DNA of 39,594 nt from an uncultured Dorea sp. (lineage in GTDB: Bacteria > Bacillota > Clostridia > Lachnospirales > Lachnospiraceae). Shown piece after piece: positions 1-6,706 of this stretch; positions within the stretch are counted from its first letter, which is position 1; each line of letters begins with the position of its first letter. Where the stretch lies: contig UQRE01000026.1 in assembly GCA_900543415.1 (NCBI GenBank), positions 1 to 39,594 of the forward strand, written 5' to 3'. The notes under the pieces were generated by a model. It worked only from the letters and a program-made list of their open reading frames with translations. It searched no databases and was not told the origin of the DNA. The position numbers were made by a program, and so were the translations under genes.

Positions 1-720
1 TCCGGCTACGAATTCTTGTGGGAAAGGCCCAGAGGGAAAAAGCCACGAAAAATCAAAGCGGAACGGCTCGCCCTCCGGGTGGAAAATGCCATGCAGCATT
101 TTTAAGCGTTCATAGCCTGTCATGGGGCGGGCAGATACGCCCAAGAGCTTAAAGTTGTTGAGTACGTCTGTTTCGATACGGGCAAGGCGGGATTTTGCCG
201 CACCCAGACTGTCGGCTTCAATGGCAAAGGTAATGTATTTTGCTTTAACAAGCCCGTTGTTGCCTTTGGAAAGCTGATTTTTCAGCATATCCGCGTACTC
301 GCTGCGGATAGAGTTGAAAGCGTCGTCCTGTGTGGGAATGTCGATAGCTTTTTCCGCTTCGCCGCGCTGTGTGCCTTGATTGATGAAAGAAAGCTGCACC
401 GAAACGGAAGCGTCAAAGTAATTGAGGAAGTCACACCAGTTTTCAAAAATGGCGGTCTTGTCGTCTGCCTGTGCAAGCTGATAGTTAATATCTTCAAAGG
501 CAACGGTCTTTGAATACTTCCGTTCCGTAACCTTGCATATCCCGTCCGGGTACATCTGAATGTAGGGGATTGTCTGCTGCGCGGTATGTGCTTTCCCGTC
601 GCCCTTTGCCTGTCTGATAACCTCGGCAATCTGCTTTTTCTCGGCGCGGGTGAGCTTGCGGGGCGGGTTAGCCCCGGCGGTTCTTTTTCCCGGTACTTTT
701 TTTGTGGGTTCCTTTTGCAA
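1..720 (-). CDS. VirB4/TraE-like conjugation ATPase, N-terminal part (3' end off the left edge)
   Basis: VirB4 proteins are the ATPases that power type IV secretion in conjugative elements. Only the first 240 codons are visible; the Walker motifs would lie beyond the window. The start is a TTG at 720-718, preceded by AAAAGGAGG 9 nt upstream, and it overlaps the end of the PrgI gene by 53 nt. The fragment contains stretches typical of VirB4 proteins of Tn1549/CTn-type elements, such as RKLTRAEKKQIAEVIRQ near residue 21, FINQGTQRGEAEKAIDIP and MTGYERLKMLHGIFHPEGEP, which I recognise from memory of the family. The PrgI-VirB4 order is the usual one. Near the left edge the residues PSGPFPQEFVA differ from what I expect (PSGLSxK...), which could reflect paired indels. 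Family call is firm; completeness is unknown. Confidence 0.88.
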   Translation of the reverse strand, partial: MQKEPTKKVPGKRTAGANPPRKLTRAEKKQIAEVIRQAKGDGKAHTAQQTIPYIQMYPDGICKVTERKYSKTVAFEDINYQLAQADDKTAIFENWCDFLNYFDASVSVQLSFINQGTQRGEAEKAIDIPTQDDAFNSIRSEYADMLKNQLSKGNNGLVKAKYITFAIEADSLGAAKSRLARIETDVLNNFKLLGVSARPMTGYERLKMLHGIFHPEGEPFRFDFSWLFPSGPFPQEFVAG

Positions 721-1072
721 TCGCTGATACCTCCTTTTCAAGTTTTCTTTGCCGTTCTAAGACGGCGTATAAATTCTGTGTCTGATAGGGTCGTTCTTTT
801 GGGGCAATGAATTTTGTCTGAATGATGTTTTTTACCACCACTTCAAGGGGCTGCCCGTGTTTCTCATACATGGCAAGCAGGAAACAGGGCAGCATGACAG
901 CAATCATTGCCATAGACGCAAGACTTGTGCCTGCGCTGTCTTTGAGTAAAAAGAAAAGCGGAAGTCCCACAATGAGGGCTGCCGCAAAACAAACAATCTG
1001 CCGTTTTGTCAGATTGAAAGCTACCTTTGTTTTGACTTTGGATAAGTCTTTGGGTACGGGTACATACGCCAA
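668..1072 (-). CDS. PrgI family membrane protein of the conjugation apparatus
   Basis: This is a 134-residue PrgI-type protein, the small inner-membrane partner found directly upstream of VirB4 in Gram-positive conjugation operons (VirB3-like position). The protein opens with AYVPVPKDLSKVKTKVAFNL and has two hydrophobic segments at about residues 24-40 and 47-64, then a basic C-terminal tail ending KKSTGKKNRRG. I chose the TTG at 1072-1070 because AAAGGAGG lies 7 nt upstream, which is ideal. An upstream in-frame ATG at 1354 would run back into the 3' end of the trbL-like gene and has no support. The end overlaps the VirB4 start by 53 nt, suggesting coupled translation. Confidence 0.85.
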   Translation of the reverse strand: MAYVPVPKDLSKVKTKVAFNLTKRQIVCFAAALIVGLPLFFLLKDSAGTSLASMAMIAVMLPCFLLAMYEKHGQPLEVVVKNIIQTKFIAPKERPYQTQNLYAVLERQRKLEKEVSAIAKGTHKKSTGKKNRRG

Positions 1073-1241
1073 GAAAAAACCTCCTTTCATGGTTGATGTG
1101 TTACTGAAATTCCCATAAGGGGCAGTCAAGGCAAAGGTCAGTTTATGCCCTTTGCCGACATACAGGATATGGGGATTGACCGCGTAAAGGTCGGGTCGTA
1201 TTTTGCTTCGCAAAATCTCCACCCTACCCTTGACGCGGGCT
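1073..1241 (-). other. Non-coding, hairpin-rich gap between trbL-like and prgI genes
   Basis: This 169-nt gap interrupts an otherwise tightly packed operon. It holds two perfect inverted repeats. GGCAAAGG/CCTTTGCC lies at 1130-1137 and 1149-1156 with an 11-nt loop. ATTTTGC/GCAAAAT has a 3-nt loop near 1200-1216. Neither is followed by a clear T-run on the transcribed (minus) strand, so RNA processing or stability elements are more likely than terminators. No gene is supported here. Confidence 0.4.
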
Positions 1242-2111
1242 TTAGTGCGCGGAAAAAATCGACTTTGCAAGTGCGCCGGATTTGAACAGGGAGAAACAGA
1301 GGATAACGGTATAGGCTGCAAGGGAAAAAATCGCGCTGTGCAGGTTATCCGCAATTATCATGCTGTTTACCAGTACGGCATATATGCCGACGCATATCAT
1401 AATGAGGAAGCCTTGAAAGCCGAGGGCGAACAGGGATTTTAAGTAGTTGTTACCTATCTGTCCCCATTCCCGGTTCGTCATTGTTGCAAACGGGATAGGC
1501 GATACCGAACAATAAAGGTAAATTTCAATCATTCTGCCATAGAGGATAACGGTTATCAGTACGGACATGATTTTCATGCACAAGCTCACAAGGCTTGTTT
1601 CCATGACAAGTAAGAGCAGTTCGGGGATTTCCATGCTTTCAAGCCCGTCCTGCATGGAGCCGAGGGCGGCGGCAACATCTATATTCGTGCTGCCGCCGAT
1701 TACCCCCGCCGCGCCGGAAACAACGTGCTGCGCCATATCGAACACCGCCATAGTGATATTAAACGTGTTTGTCACAAGGTAAACCGCGACAAACGCCTTG
1801 AAAATCCACTTAAAAAACATGAACGTGTCAATATCGTGCATATTGTTCTTTTCCGTTACCATGCTGATAAGCTCGTAGCATAGGACATAGGTAATGACAA
1901 GCCCCGCAATCGGGACGATCACATTTTCACTAAGCGTCCGTATCATGGAAAATATGCTTGCGTTCCACGCTTGCGGGGTCTGCCCTACCTCTGCGGCGAT
2001 AGTGCCGACTTTTTCATTTACGTCCCCGAACATAGTTGACAGATTACCGTTTATGGCTCCGATAAGGATTTCCTTTATCCATTCGTTAATCGCGTCAAGT
2101 ATGCTCTGCAT
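1242..2111 (-). CDS. TrbL/VirB6-like conjugation channel membrane protein
   Basis: This 289-residue polytopic membrane protein occupies the VirB6/TrbL place in the operon, between the Maff2-type gene and PrgI. It is expected to help form the membrane channel of the type IV secretion system. An N-terminal amphipathic region (INEWIKEILIGAINGNLS) is followed by about five or six hydrophobic segments, for example VIVPIAGLVITYVLCYELIS near residue 64 and IMSVLITVILYGRM near 185. The motif SPIPFATMTNREWGQIG near residue 208 is one I associate with this CTn family. The ATG at 2111 has only a weak ribosome site (GGGTAAAGG), which fits coupling to the upstream Maff2 gene 19 nt away. Confidence 0.82.
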   Translation of the reverse strand: MQSILDAINEWIKEILIGAINGNLSTMFGDVNEKVGTIAAEVGQTPQAWNASIFSMIRTLSENVIVPIAGLVITYVLCYELISMVTEKNNMHDIDTFMFFKWIFKAFVAVYLVTNTFNITMAVFDMAQHVVSGAAGVIGGSTNIDVAAALGSMQDGLESMEIPELLLLVMETSLVSLCMKIMSVLITVILYGRMIEIYLYCSVSPIPFATMTNREWGQIGNNYLKSLFALGFQGFLIMICVGIYAVLVNSMIIADNLHSAIFSLAAYTVILCFSLFKSGALAKSIFSAH

Positions 2112-2130
2112 AAGCCTTTACCCGCTTATC

Positions 2131-2346
2131 TTAACCGAACAGCCCGGACAGGAGCGGTACAAGGGTCATGCCGATTAAAGCGACACCGCCGCCCGCCATT
2201 AACTGCTTCATGCCCTGGCTTTTTGCTCCCGGATTATCATTTCCGTAACCCTCCATAAGATTGATAACGCCCCAGATACCAAGACCAGCTCCAAGTGCGA
2301 TTACAAGTGTCTGCAAAACTCCTACTGCGCTGTTAAAAAATGCCAT
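2131..2346 (-). CDS. Maff2 family small membrane protein (candidate VirB2-like pilin)
   Basis: The 71-residue protein has two hydrophobic helices (about residues 7-30, VGVLQTLVIALGAGLGIWGV, and 50-70, AGGGVALIGMTLVPLLSG) separated by a polar loop, NLMEGYGNDNPGAKSQGMKQ. This matches the Maff2 family found upstream of TrbL-like genes in Tn1549/CTn elements. By size and topology it resembles VirB2-type pilins, but that role is inference. AAAGGA precedes the ATG. It follows a long structured leader (2347-2628) that contains a terminator-like hairpin. Confidence 0.82.
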   Translation of the reverse strand: MAFFNSAVGVLQTLVIALGAGLGIWGVINLMEGYGNDNPGAKSQGMKQLMAGGGVALIGMTLVPLLSGLFG

Positions 2347-2392
2347 AAATATAGTCCTTTCTGCCGCTGTGCGGCTGCCCTCAAAAGGGCAT

Positions 2393-2423
2393 AAAAAACG
2401 GCGGTCAGTTTCAAAACTGCCGC
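2393..2423 (-). terminator. Terminator-like hairpin in the leader of the Maff2 gene
   Basis: On the minus strand the sequence forms GCGGCAGTTT, a short loop, then AAACTG(A)CCGC with one bulged base, followed after one base pair by T6. It lies about 45 nt before the Maff2 start and within the conjugation operon, so it may act as an attenuator rather than an end point. A second small hairpin (GCCCT/AGGGC) lies between it and the gene. Confidence 0.5.
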
Positions 2424-2628
2424 GGTCATAAGCCCGCCGGATTTGACGGGTTCCCCGCGCCGCCCTACCTCTGCGGCGCAGCGGTATTCAGTTGTAAAAT
2501 GTAAGGGGTCTGTCTGCGGCTTCCTGCCACGCCCCAAGTAGGGGCGCGTATCATGTAGCCGATAGTGGTTGTAATTGCTTCAATCCCTCCTTTCTGTTTC
2601 CCGGCTTATCGTTACGGCATTTGCCGCG

Positions 2629-2799
2629 TTACTGTTCCAGTAAAAAGCCCCTGCGCCGGACATACTCGGCAGCATAAAGGCGGTGTTCCCCGCCGCGCTC
2701 CTGCCAGTATTCCCGCAAGGCTGCGTCTGCGTTTTCTGCAAGCTCCATGAAAAACCGTTCAAGCTGCGTGTTATCTGTTTTCTTTCTCTGTCTGCTCAT
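2629..2799 (-). CDS. Small hypothetical protein of the conjugative element (56 aa)
   Basis: I do not recognise this family. The 56-residue product begins MSRQRKKTDNTQLERFFMEL and is charged and probably helical, without a signal peptide or membrane segment. Its ATG lies inside the preceding 56-residue gene (29-nt overlap, different frame), giving the chain traG, gene A, this gene with overlapping ends. The compact overlap and the clean stop at 2629, followed by non-coding sequence, support it being real. A competing frame over 2580-2762 looks like a shadow. Confidence 0.5.
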   Translation of the reverse strand: MSRQRKKTDNTQLERFFMELAENADAALREYWQERGGEHRLYAAEYVRRRGFLLEQ

Positions 2800-2941
2800 G
2801 GTCTTTGACCTCCCCTAAACAGTGCTTTTGATACAAGGCTTCACAAGCCCTTATGAATGGCTGCAATTCCCGCCGCTTCCTTTCGGCGGCAAGGAAAATG
2901 ATTTTGTGGTCTGCTGATTTCTTCCCAGTCAGCTTATTCAT
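2771..2941 (-). CDS. Small hypothetical protein downstream of traG (56 aa)
   Basis: The product starts MNKLTGKKSADHKIIFLAAE and is a soluble, highly charged 56-residue protein of unknown function. The start ATG (2941-2939) overlaps the last codons of the coupling-protein gene, whose end reads AATGAATAA, so the two share 8 nt. An upstream in-frame ATG at 2989 lies deep inside traG and is unlikely. The 3' end overlaps the next small gene by 29 nt. Position directly after the coupling protein suggests an accessory conjugation role, but nothing in the sequence proves it. Confidence 0.55.
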   Translation of the reverse strand: MNKLTGKKSADHKIIFLAAERKRRELQPFIRACEALYQKHCLGEVKDHEQTEKENR

Positions 2942-4721
2942 TGTCGGTGTCCTCCGGCAACCCGGAAGCGTCGATTTCGTAGTAGTCAAATACTTCGTCG
3001 GGCTTCACGACAGCGGGGCGGCGTTTGATGTGCTTTTCCATGTCAAAGGCGTTTTTCGGGTCTGCGTCAGACAGGTACTTGTATTTCGGGTGTTTTGTTA
3101 TATCGAATTTGTCCGAAAAGAACGGACGCACACCTCTAAGCTGCAAGATACACTTGCCGCCGTCCATGACCGCGATTTCGTCCTGTGTCATAAGTTCTTT
3201 CCCTAACTTCTGATAGTTCAGCCCATGCGAAAGCTCCCGTCCTCTGGTTTCAGAAGTGTTGAAGCTGTCAATCGTTTCTTTCCCCAAAATTTCCGATATT
3301 TCTTTCAGCGTCGTTTTTTCCTTGCCGCCCAAGAAAAGGGTCGTATCGCAGTTGCCAACGATAGTATCGGCGTTGTCCTTGTAGATTGCCTTTAGCTGTG
3401 ATTGGCTCTGCAAGATGATAGACGCGGAAATTTCACGGCTTCGTATCGTCGCTATGAGCTTTTCAAACTTCGGGATTTGACCGATATTCGCAAATTCGTC
3501 TAACAGGCAGCGCACATGAACAGGCAGCCGCCCGCCGTAAACGTCGTCGGCTTTGTCGCATAACAAGTTAAAAAGCTGCGTGTAAAGGATTGATACGACA
3601 AAGTTAAAGGTGTCGTCGGTATCGGAGATAATGACAAACAGGGCGGTTTTGCGGTCGCCTATAGTGTCAAGCTCCATTTCGTCGGTTTCCATTAGCTCGC
3701 GTAATTCCCGTATGTCAAAGGGGGCTAACCTCGCGCCGCAGGAAATAAGGATTGATTTAGCGGTCTTGCCTGCCGCAAGTTTGTACTTCTTGTATTGCTT
3801 AACTGCAAAATGCTCCGGGTCTTTTTCTTCCAGACGTTCAAACATGAGGTCAACCGGGTTCTTAAAGTCCTCGTCGTCCTCACGGGCTTCCGACGCATTT
3901 ATCATTTCAAGCAGCGTCGTAAAGTTCTTTTCCTCGTCGGGGGCTTCATACCAGATATAGCCGATAAGCGCGGTGTAGTAGAGCTTTTCAGCTTTTACCC
4001 AAAAGTCCTCGCCGGATTTGTCCCCGTCGCCTTTGGTATTTGCAATAATGGTATTTACCAACTTCAAAATGTCCTTTTCACTCCGCAGATAGGCAAAGGG
4101 ATTGTATTTCATGGATTTTTTGAAGTTAATCGTATTCAGCACCTTTATCTTGTAGCCGCCCCGCTGCAAGAGCTTCCCGCACTCGATTAAGACGGTGCCT
4201 TTCGGGTCGGTAACAACATAGCTTGAGTGCATTTGCATAAGGTTGGGCTTTACGAAAAAGCGGGTCTTGCCGCTGCCGGAACCGCCGATAACTAAAATGT
4301 TCTTGTTCCTCGCATACTTCGGCTGCTTTGGGCGGCTGCTCATCATAAGCCGCTCCGTCTGGGTCAGCAGCACGTTATTTTCAAATACAGGGTCGATATA
4401 GGGCTTTATATCCTCCACGTTGCCCCAACGGGCAGAGCCGTATTCCATGCCTTTCCGGTATTTCTTCGCGTTCTTGCCTTTGAAATAGACGCCAAGCCGG
4501 ATAATGATTGCCCCCGCAATGCCGATAAGCAGATCGGCGGGGTGCAGGCTCGGCGCGATACTGGAAAAGGCTGCGGTAAAGCCGTCCCCCAAGTGTAGGA
4601 GCTTTGCGCTCATATCTGCGCCGGGGGCAAGGCGTACCGCCGCGCCTATCTTGTCAAAGAGCCAGACAAAAAGCAGATACGGGAGATTAAGGATAAGCAG
4701 CTTTTTTACTTCCGGCTTCAT
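2934..4721 (-). CDS. traG: VirD4/TraG-type coupling protein ATPase
   Basis: This 595-residue protein is the type IV coupling protein, which links the relaxase-DNA complex to the secretion channel and supplies ATP hydrolysis. Two N-terminal membrane segments (about residues 8-25 and 62-80) are followed by a Walker A motif GGSGSGKT at 146-153 and the Walker B region VRCLLDEFANIGQIP near residue 410. The stretches VVTDPKGT and IILQSQSQL are also characteristic of the family. Length matches VirD4/TraG proteins of Firmicutes elements. The ATG at 4721 has AGGGAGGT upstream and overlaps the PcfB-like stop by 4 nt (ATGA), so translation is probably coupled. Confidence 0.95.
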   Translation of the reverse strand: MKPEVKKLLILNLPYLLFVWLFDKIGAAVRLAPGADMSAKLLHLGDGFTAAFSSIAPSLHPADLLIGIAGAIIIRLGVYFKGKNAKKYRKGMEYGSARWGNVEDIKPYIDPVFENNVLLTQTERLMMSSRPKQPKYARNKNILVIGGSGSGKTRFFVKPNLMQMHSSYVVTDPKGTVLIECGKLLQRGGYKIKVLNTINFKKSMKYNPFAYLRSEKDILKLVNTIIANTKGDGDKSGEDFWVKAEKLYYTALIGYIWYEAPDEEKNFTTLLEMINASEAREDDEDFKNPVDLMFERLEEKDPEHFAVKQYKKYKLAAGKTAKSILISCGARLAPFDIRELRELMETDEMELDTIGDRKTALFVIISDTDDTFNFVVSILYTQLFNLLCDKADDVYGGRLPVHVRCLLDEFANIGQIPKFEKLIATIRSREISASIILQSQSQLKAIYKDNADTIVGNCDTTLFLGGKEKTTLKEISEILGKETIDSFNTSETRGRELSHGLNYQKLGKELMTQDEIAVMDGGKCILQLRGVRPFFSDKFDITKHPKYKYLSDADPKNAFDMEKHIKRRPAVVKPDEVFDYYEIDASGLPEDTDNE

Positions 4722-5194
4722 AGTGATACCTCCCTGTCTTTGTTCTTGACTTTCTCCCGCTGTGCATTTAATCCCGCTGCTTTTTCTTTCAGAGAGGAAA
4801 GCAGCTTGCGGATAGAGGGCTTTTTCTCCTGTGTCAGCTTCTTTGCGGAAAACTCCTTGAAAGCTGCGGTCAGCGCGTCAGCGTCCCGCCCTTTGAAAAA
4901 GACAAGATAACGGGGCGGCGTTTCGGTACTGTCTTTCTTTAAGGCAAAGTCAATCCCGTATTTCTTCGCTGTACTCTCAAAGGCTTTGATGTTGTCCTTT
5001 GTAATCTCGATATTGGAAACGCCCGCGTTCTGCTTCATAAGCTGTTTCAAGGTCTGCTTGCCATGCGGGGTCTTGCTTTTCTGTTTGCTCATTTCCGCAA
5101 GCAGCTTTTTCATAGCCTTTTGGAGCGTCTGGGCGGTCAGCTTCCCGGTCTTGATGTAAAGAGCTATGGTTTTTTCGTTGATTTCATCTTGCAA
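4718..5194 (-). CDS. pcfB: PcfB family protein (DUF3801)
   Basis: This 158-residue soluble protein resembles PcfB/DUF3801, an accessory protein that works with the coupling protein to bring the relaxosome to the channel in pCF10-type conjugation. It is rich in Lys and Glu, has an N-terminal helical region (EKTIALYIKTGKLTAQTLQK) and a central stretch RYLVFFKGRDADALTAAF that I associate with the family. The start is TTG (5194-5192) with AAAGGAGG 7 nt upstream. It overlaps traG by 4 nt, as expected for partners made together. Confidence 0.85.
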   Translation of the reverse strand: MQDEINEKTIALYIKTGKLTAQTLQKAMKKLLAEMSKQKSKTPHGKQTLKQLMKQNAGVSNIEITKDNIKAFESTAKKYGIDFALKKDSTETPPRYLVFFKGRDADALTAAFKEFSAKKLTQEKKPSIRKLLSSLKEKAAGLNAQREKVKNKDREVSL

Positions 5195-5234
5195 TCTGTG
5201 TCCTCCTTTCGCATGATAATAGGATTAAGGGCGC

Positions 5235-5263
5235 AAAAAAGGACAGCCTTTTTTCTGCTGCCC
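5235..5263 (-). terminator. Terminator-like hairpin between the DUF5348 gene and pcfB
   Basis: Read on the minus strand, GGGCAGC pairs with GCTGTCC (one G-U pair) around a 9-nt loop and is followed directly by T6. It sits inside the conjugation operon, about 40 nt before the pcfB start, so it may partly terminate or attenuate transcription into the transfer genes. Confidence 0.5.
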
Positions 5264-5282
5264 CTGTCACACCCATATTTGA

Positions 5283-5507
5283 TTAAATCCGTACCCGCAG
5301 CCCGTTAAGGTCGTGCGCCCGCACTCCCACAAGATACCATTCCTGCGACGGGTTCATCTCAATCCGGGTCGGTTTCCATTTCCCCCGCACGAACACGTCA
5401 AAGCAATCGCCGCAATGCAGCCCGCCGTAATAGTCGGCAAGGTCAAAGCGAATGTCGTAGCGGTCAGCAGTTTCGTCAAAAATCAAAGCTCCTGTTCTCT
5501 GTGTCAT
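5283..5507 (-). CDS. DUF5348 domain protein
   Basis: This is a 74-residue protein of the DUF5348 type, common in Tn1549-like elements next to the replication gene. Visible features are RTGALIFDETADRYDIRF at the N-terminus, the central DYYGGLHCGDCFDVFV, and the end WYLVGVRAHDLNGLRVRI. It looks like a small all-beta fold. Function is unknown. ATG at 5507 has AAGGAGG 7 nt upstream. It lies 27 nt after the replication-initiator gene and is probably cotranscribed with it. Confidence 0.8.
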   Translation of the reverse strand: MTQRTGALIFDETADRYDIRFDLADYYGGLHCGDCFDVFVRGKWKPTRIEMNPSQEWYLVGVRAHDLNGLRVRI

Positions 5508-5534
5508 AAAAAATCCTCCTTGTGATTGTGATGT

Positions 5535-6506
5535 TTACAGGCTTTCGCCGGGGTTGCATGAATAATAGTCGGGGTCGCCGTACTTCGGTTTCTCCGGGGA
5601 GAGTGCGCCGCTCGCCATGTCGTGAGCCACAAGCGCGGTGTAGTAATTGCCAATAGTGGACGGGGCATTGAAAAGAGCTGCTTTCATGTACTGCTTGATG
5701 TTGCGGATTTTGGTAGTATTCTCACTCAAACAGTCAAGGACAAAGCGGATATGCTCACTGTCCAGTTTCATAAGCCTTGCTTTTACAAGCTCTGCCGGGT
5801 AATCGTCCCCGGCGATACGGATTGTCTTTCTTCTGGTGCAGACGGTTTCAAGAATGAGGTCAACAAGCTCGTCCAGTCTGTCCCCGTCAAACTTCATATC
5901 CTGTTTGAGAATGTCATAGCTGATATTGTCCTTGATGATTTCCTCGTATATCTCAAACGCGCTCTGCGTCATTTCCGTTCCTTTCCGTTCCGGCGGCGTA
6001 GCCGCTTCCCCGTCGTAAGGCAAGGGATTTAGGGAATGGATAGGAATGGAATCGGTACTTGATAAATCCGTATTTGATTTTTCTTTTTTTGATAAGTCAG
6101 TCTTTTGTATATCTTTATTTAATTGCATTGGATTTTCCAACGTAGGGTTTTCCTGCATAGGATTATCCAATGTTGGATTTTCCAATGTAGGTAAATCCGG
6201 TAATGGTATCGGCTGCGGCTTCTCATAGATAACGTAAGCTGCGCCGCGCAAGCGTCCTTTTTCGTCACGTTCCCTTGAACGGACGATATACCCGGTGCGT
6301 TCCAGTTCCTTAACGGCTTCCCGGATAGCGTCGATTTTTTCCCGGTTAATGTGGGACAGCCCCGCAAGGGTGTAGTCCCAATCTTCGGGGAGTGACAGCA
6401 TTTGAGAGAGCAGCCCTTTTGCCTTTAAGGAAAGCTCCTTATTGCGTAAGTGGTGGTTGCTCATTACGGTATAGCCTTTGTTGCGTTCCACTCTGAAAAC
6501 TGCCAT
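5535..6506 (-). CDS. Replication initiator-like / DUF6017 helix-turn-helix protein of the conjugative element
   Basis: The 323-residue protein begins MAVFRVERNKGYTVMSNHHL, a signature of the winged-helix replication-initiator (RepA-like) proteins of Firmicutes conjugative elements. A winged-helix domain (about residues 1-95, with NREKIDAIREAVKELERTGY) is followed by a repetitive linker (NPTLE/NPMQE units, about 103-128) and a C-terminal domain (about 170-310) of the DUF6017 kind. It probably binds the element's replication origin or acts as a regulator; the exact role is inference. I chose the ATG at 6506 because AAAGGAG lies 10 nt upstream. An in-frame ATG at 6632 would add 42 residues but begins inside a hairpin and lacks a good ribosome site. 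Confidence 0.8.
   Translation of the reverse strand: MAVFRVERNKGYTVMSNHHLRNKELSLKAKGLLSQMLSLPEDWDYTLAGLSHINREKIDAIREAVKELERTGYIVRSRERDEKGRLRGAAYVIYEKPQPIPLPDLPTLENPTLDNPMQENPTLENPMQLNKDIQKTDLSKKEKSNTDLSSTDSIPIHSLNPLPYDGEAATPPERKGTEMTQSAFEIYEEIIKDNISYDILKQDMKFDGDRLDELVDLILETVCTRRKTIRIAGDDYPAELVKARLMKLDSEHIRFVLDCLSENTTKIRNIKQYMKAALFNAPSTIGNYYTALVAHDMASGALSPEKPKYGDPDYYSCNPGESL
6121..6198 (-). repeat. 15-bp tandem repeat in the linker of the replication protein
   Basis: About five imperfect copies of a 15-bp unit encode NPTLE, NPTLD, NPMQE, NPTLE and NPMQL in a row. The unit joins the DNA-binding and C-terminal domains of the initiator-like protein, so copy-number change would alter only linker length. 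Confidence 0.7.
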
Positions 6507-6706
6507 AGTGTCATTGCTCCTTTGCTGTGGATTTGTTACGCAATAGAAACGCGGTTTTGGGGGAAAAGGTATAAATCCCTTATTCGCTTGAAAACGCGCC
6601 CGCAACGCCTTATAAATCAAGGGCTTTTTCATGCCTACTGCGTAACAAAGGGCATGAAAAAAGCGGCGTTCCTGTTCTTCCTGTGTTGGAAGTGGGAAAC
6701 GCCGCT
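6507..6706 (-). promoter_or_regulatory. Structured leader RNA of the replication gene (candidate attenuator plus pseudoknot)
   Basis: On the transcribed minus strand the leader holds, in order, a hairpin AGCGGCGTT/AACGCCGCT (6698-6706 with 6662-6670) followed by T6, a perfect 11-bp hairpin TTTTTCATGCC/GGCATGAAAAA (6651-6661 with 6625-6635) with a 15-nt loop, and a single-stranded stretch reaching the SD (6517-6523). The loop sequence TTTGTTACGCAGTA is complementary over 14 nt, with one G-U pair, to TATTGCGTAACAAA at 6532-6545, 8 nt before the SD. The second hairpin also uses the T-run of the first, so the two could be alternatives. This layout suggests control of initiator synthesis at the RNA level. 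All pairings are seen in the sequence; the function is inference. Confidence 0.6.
6656..6706 (-). terminator. Terminator-like hairpin upstream of the replication gene
   Basis: A perfect 9-bp stem AGCGGCGTT/AACGCCGCT encloses a 27-nt loop that itself holds CTTCC/GGAAG, and is followed by T6 on the minus strand. Being upstream of the first gene of the transfer operon, it looks like an attenuator. Confidence 0.55.

Noticed and set aside
1982..2480. A 17-nt sequence, GCCCTACCTCTGCGGCG, occurs both within trbL (about 1982-1998) and in the Maff2 leader (about 2463-2479)
   Set aside because: In trbL it encodes ordinary residues (AAEVG) and no mechanism is suggested; probably a remnant of duplication or chance.
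2322..2537. 71-codon minus-strand frame overlapping the Maff2 start
   Set aside because: It has no ribosome site, its composition is unlike its neighbours and it covers the hairpin-rich leader; it looks like a chance frame.
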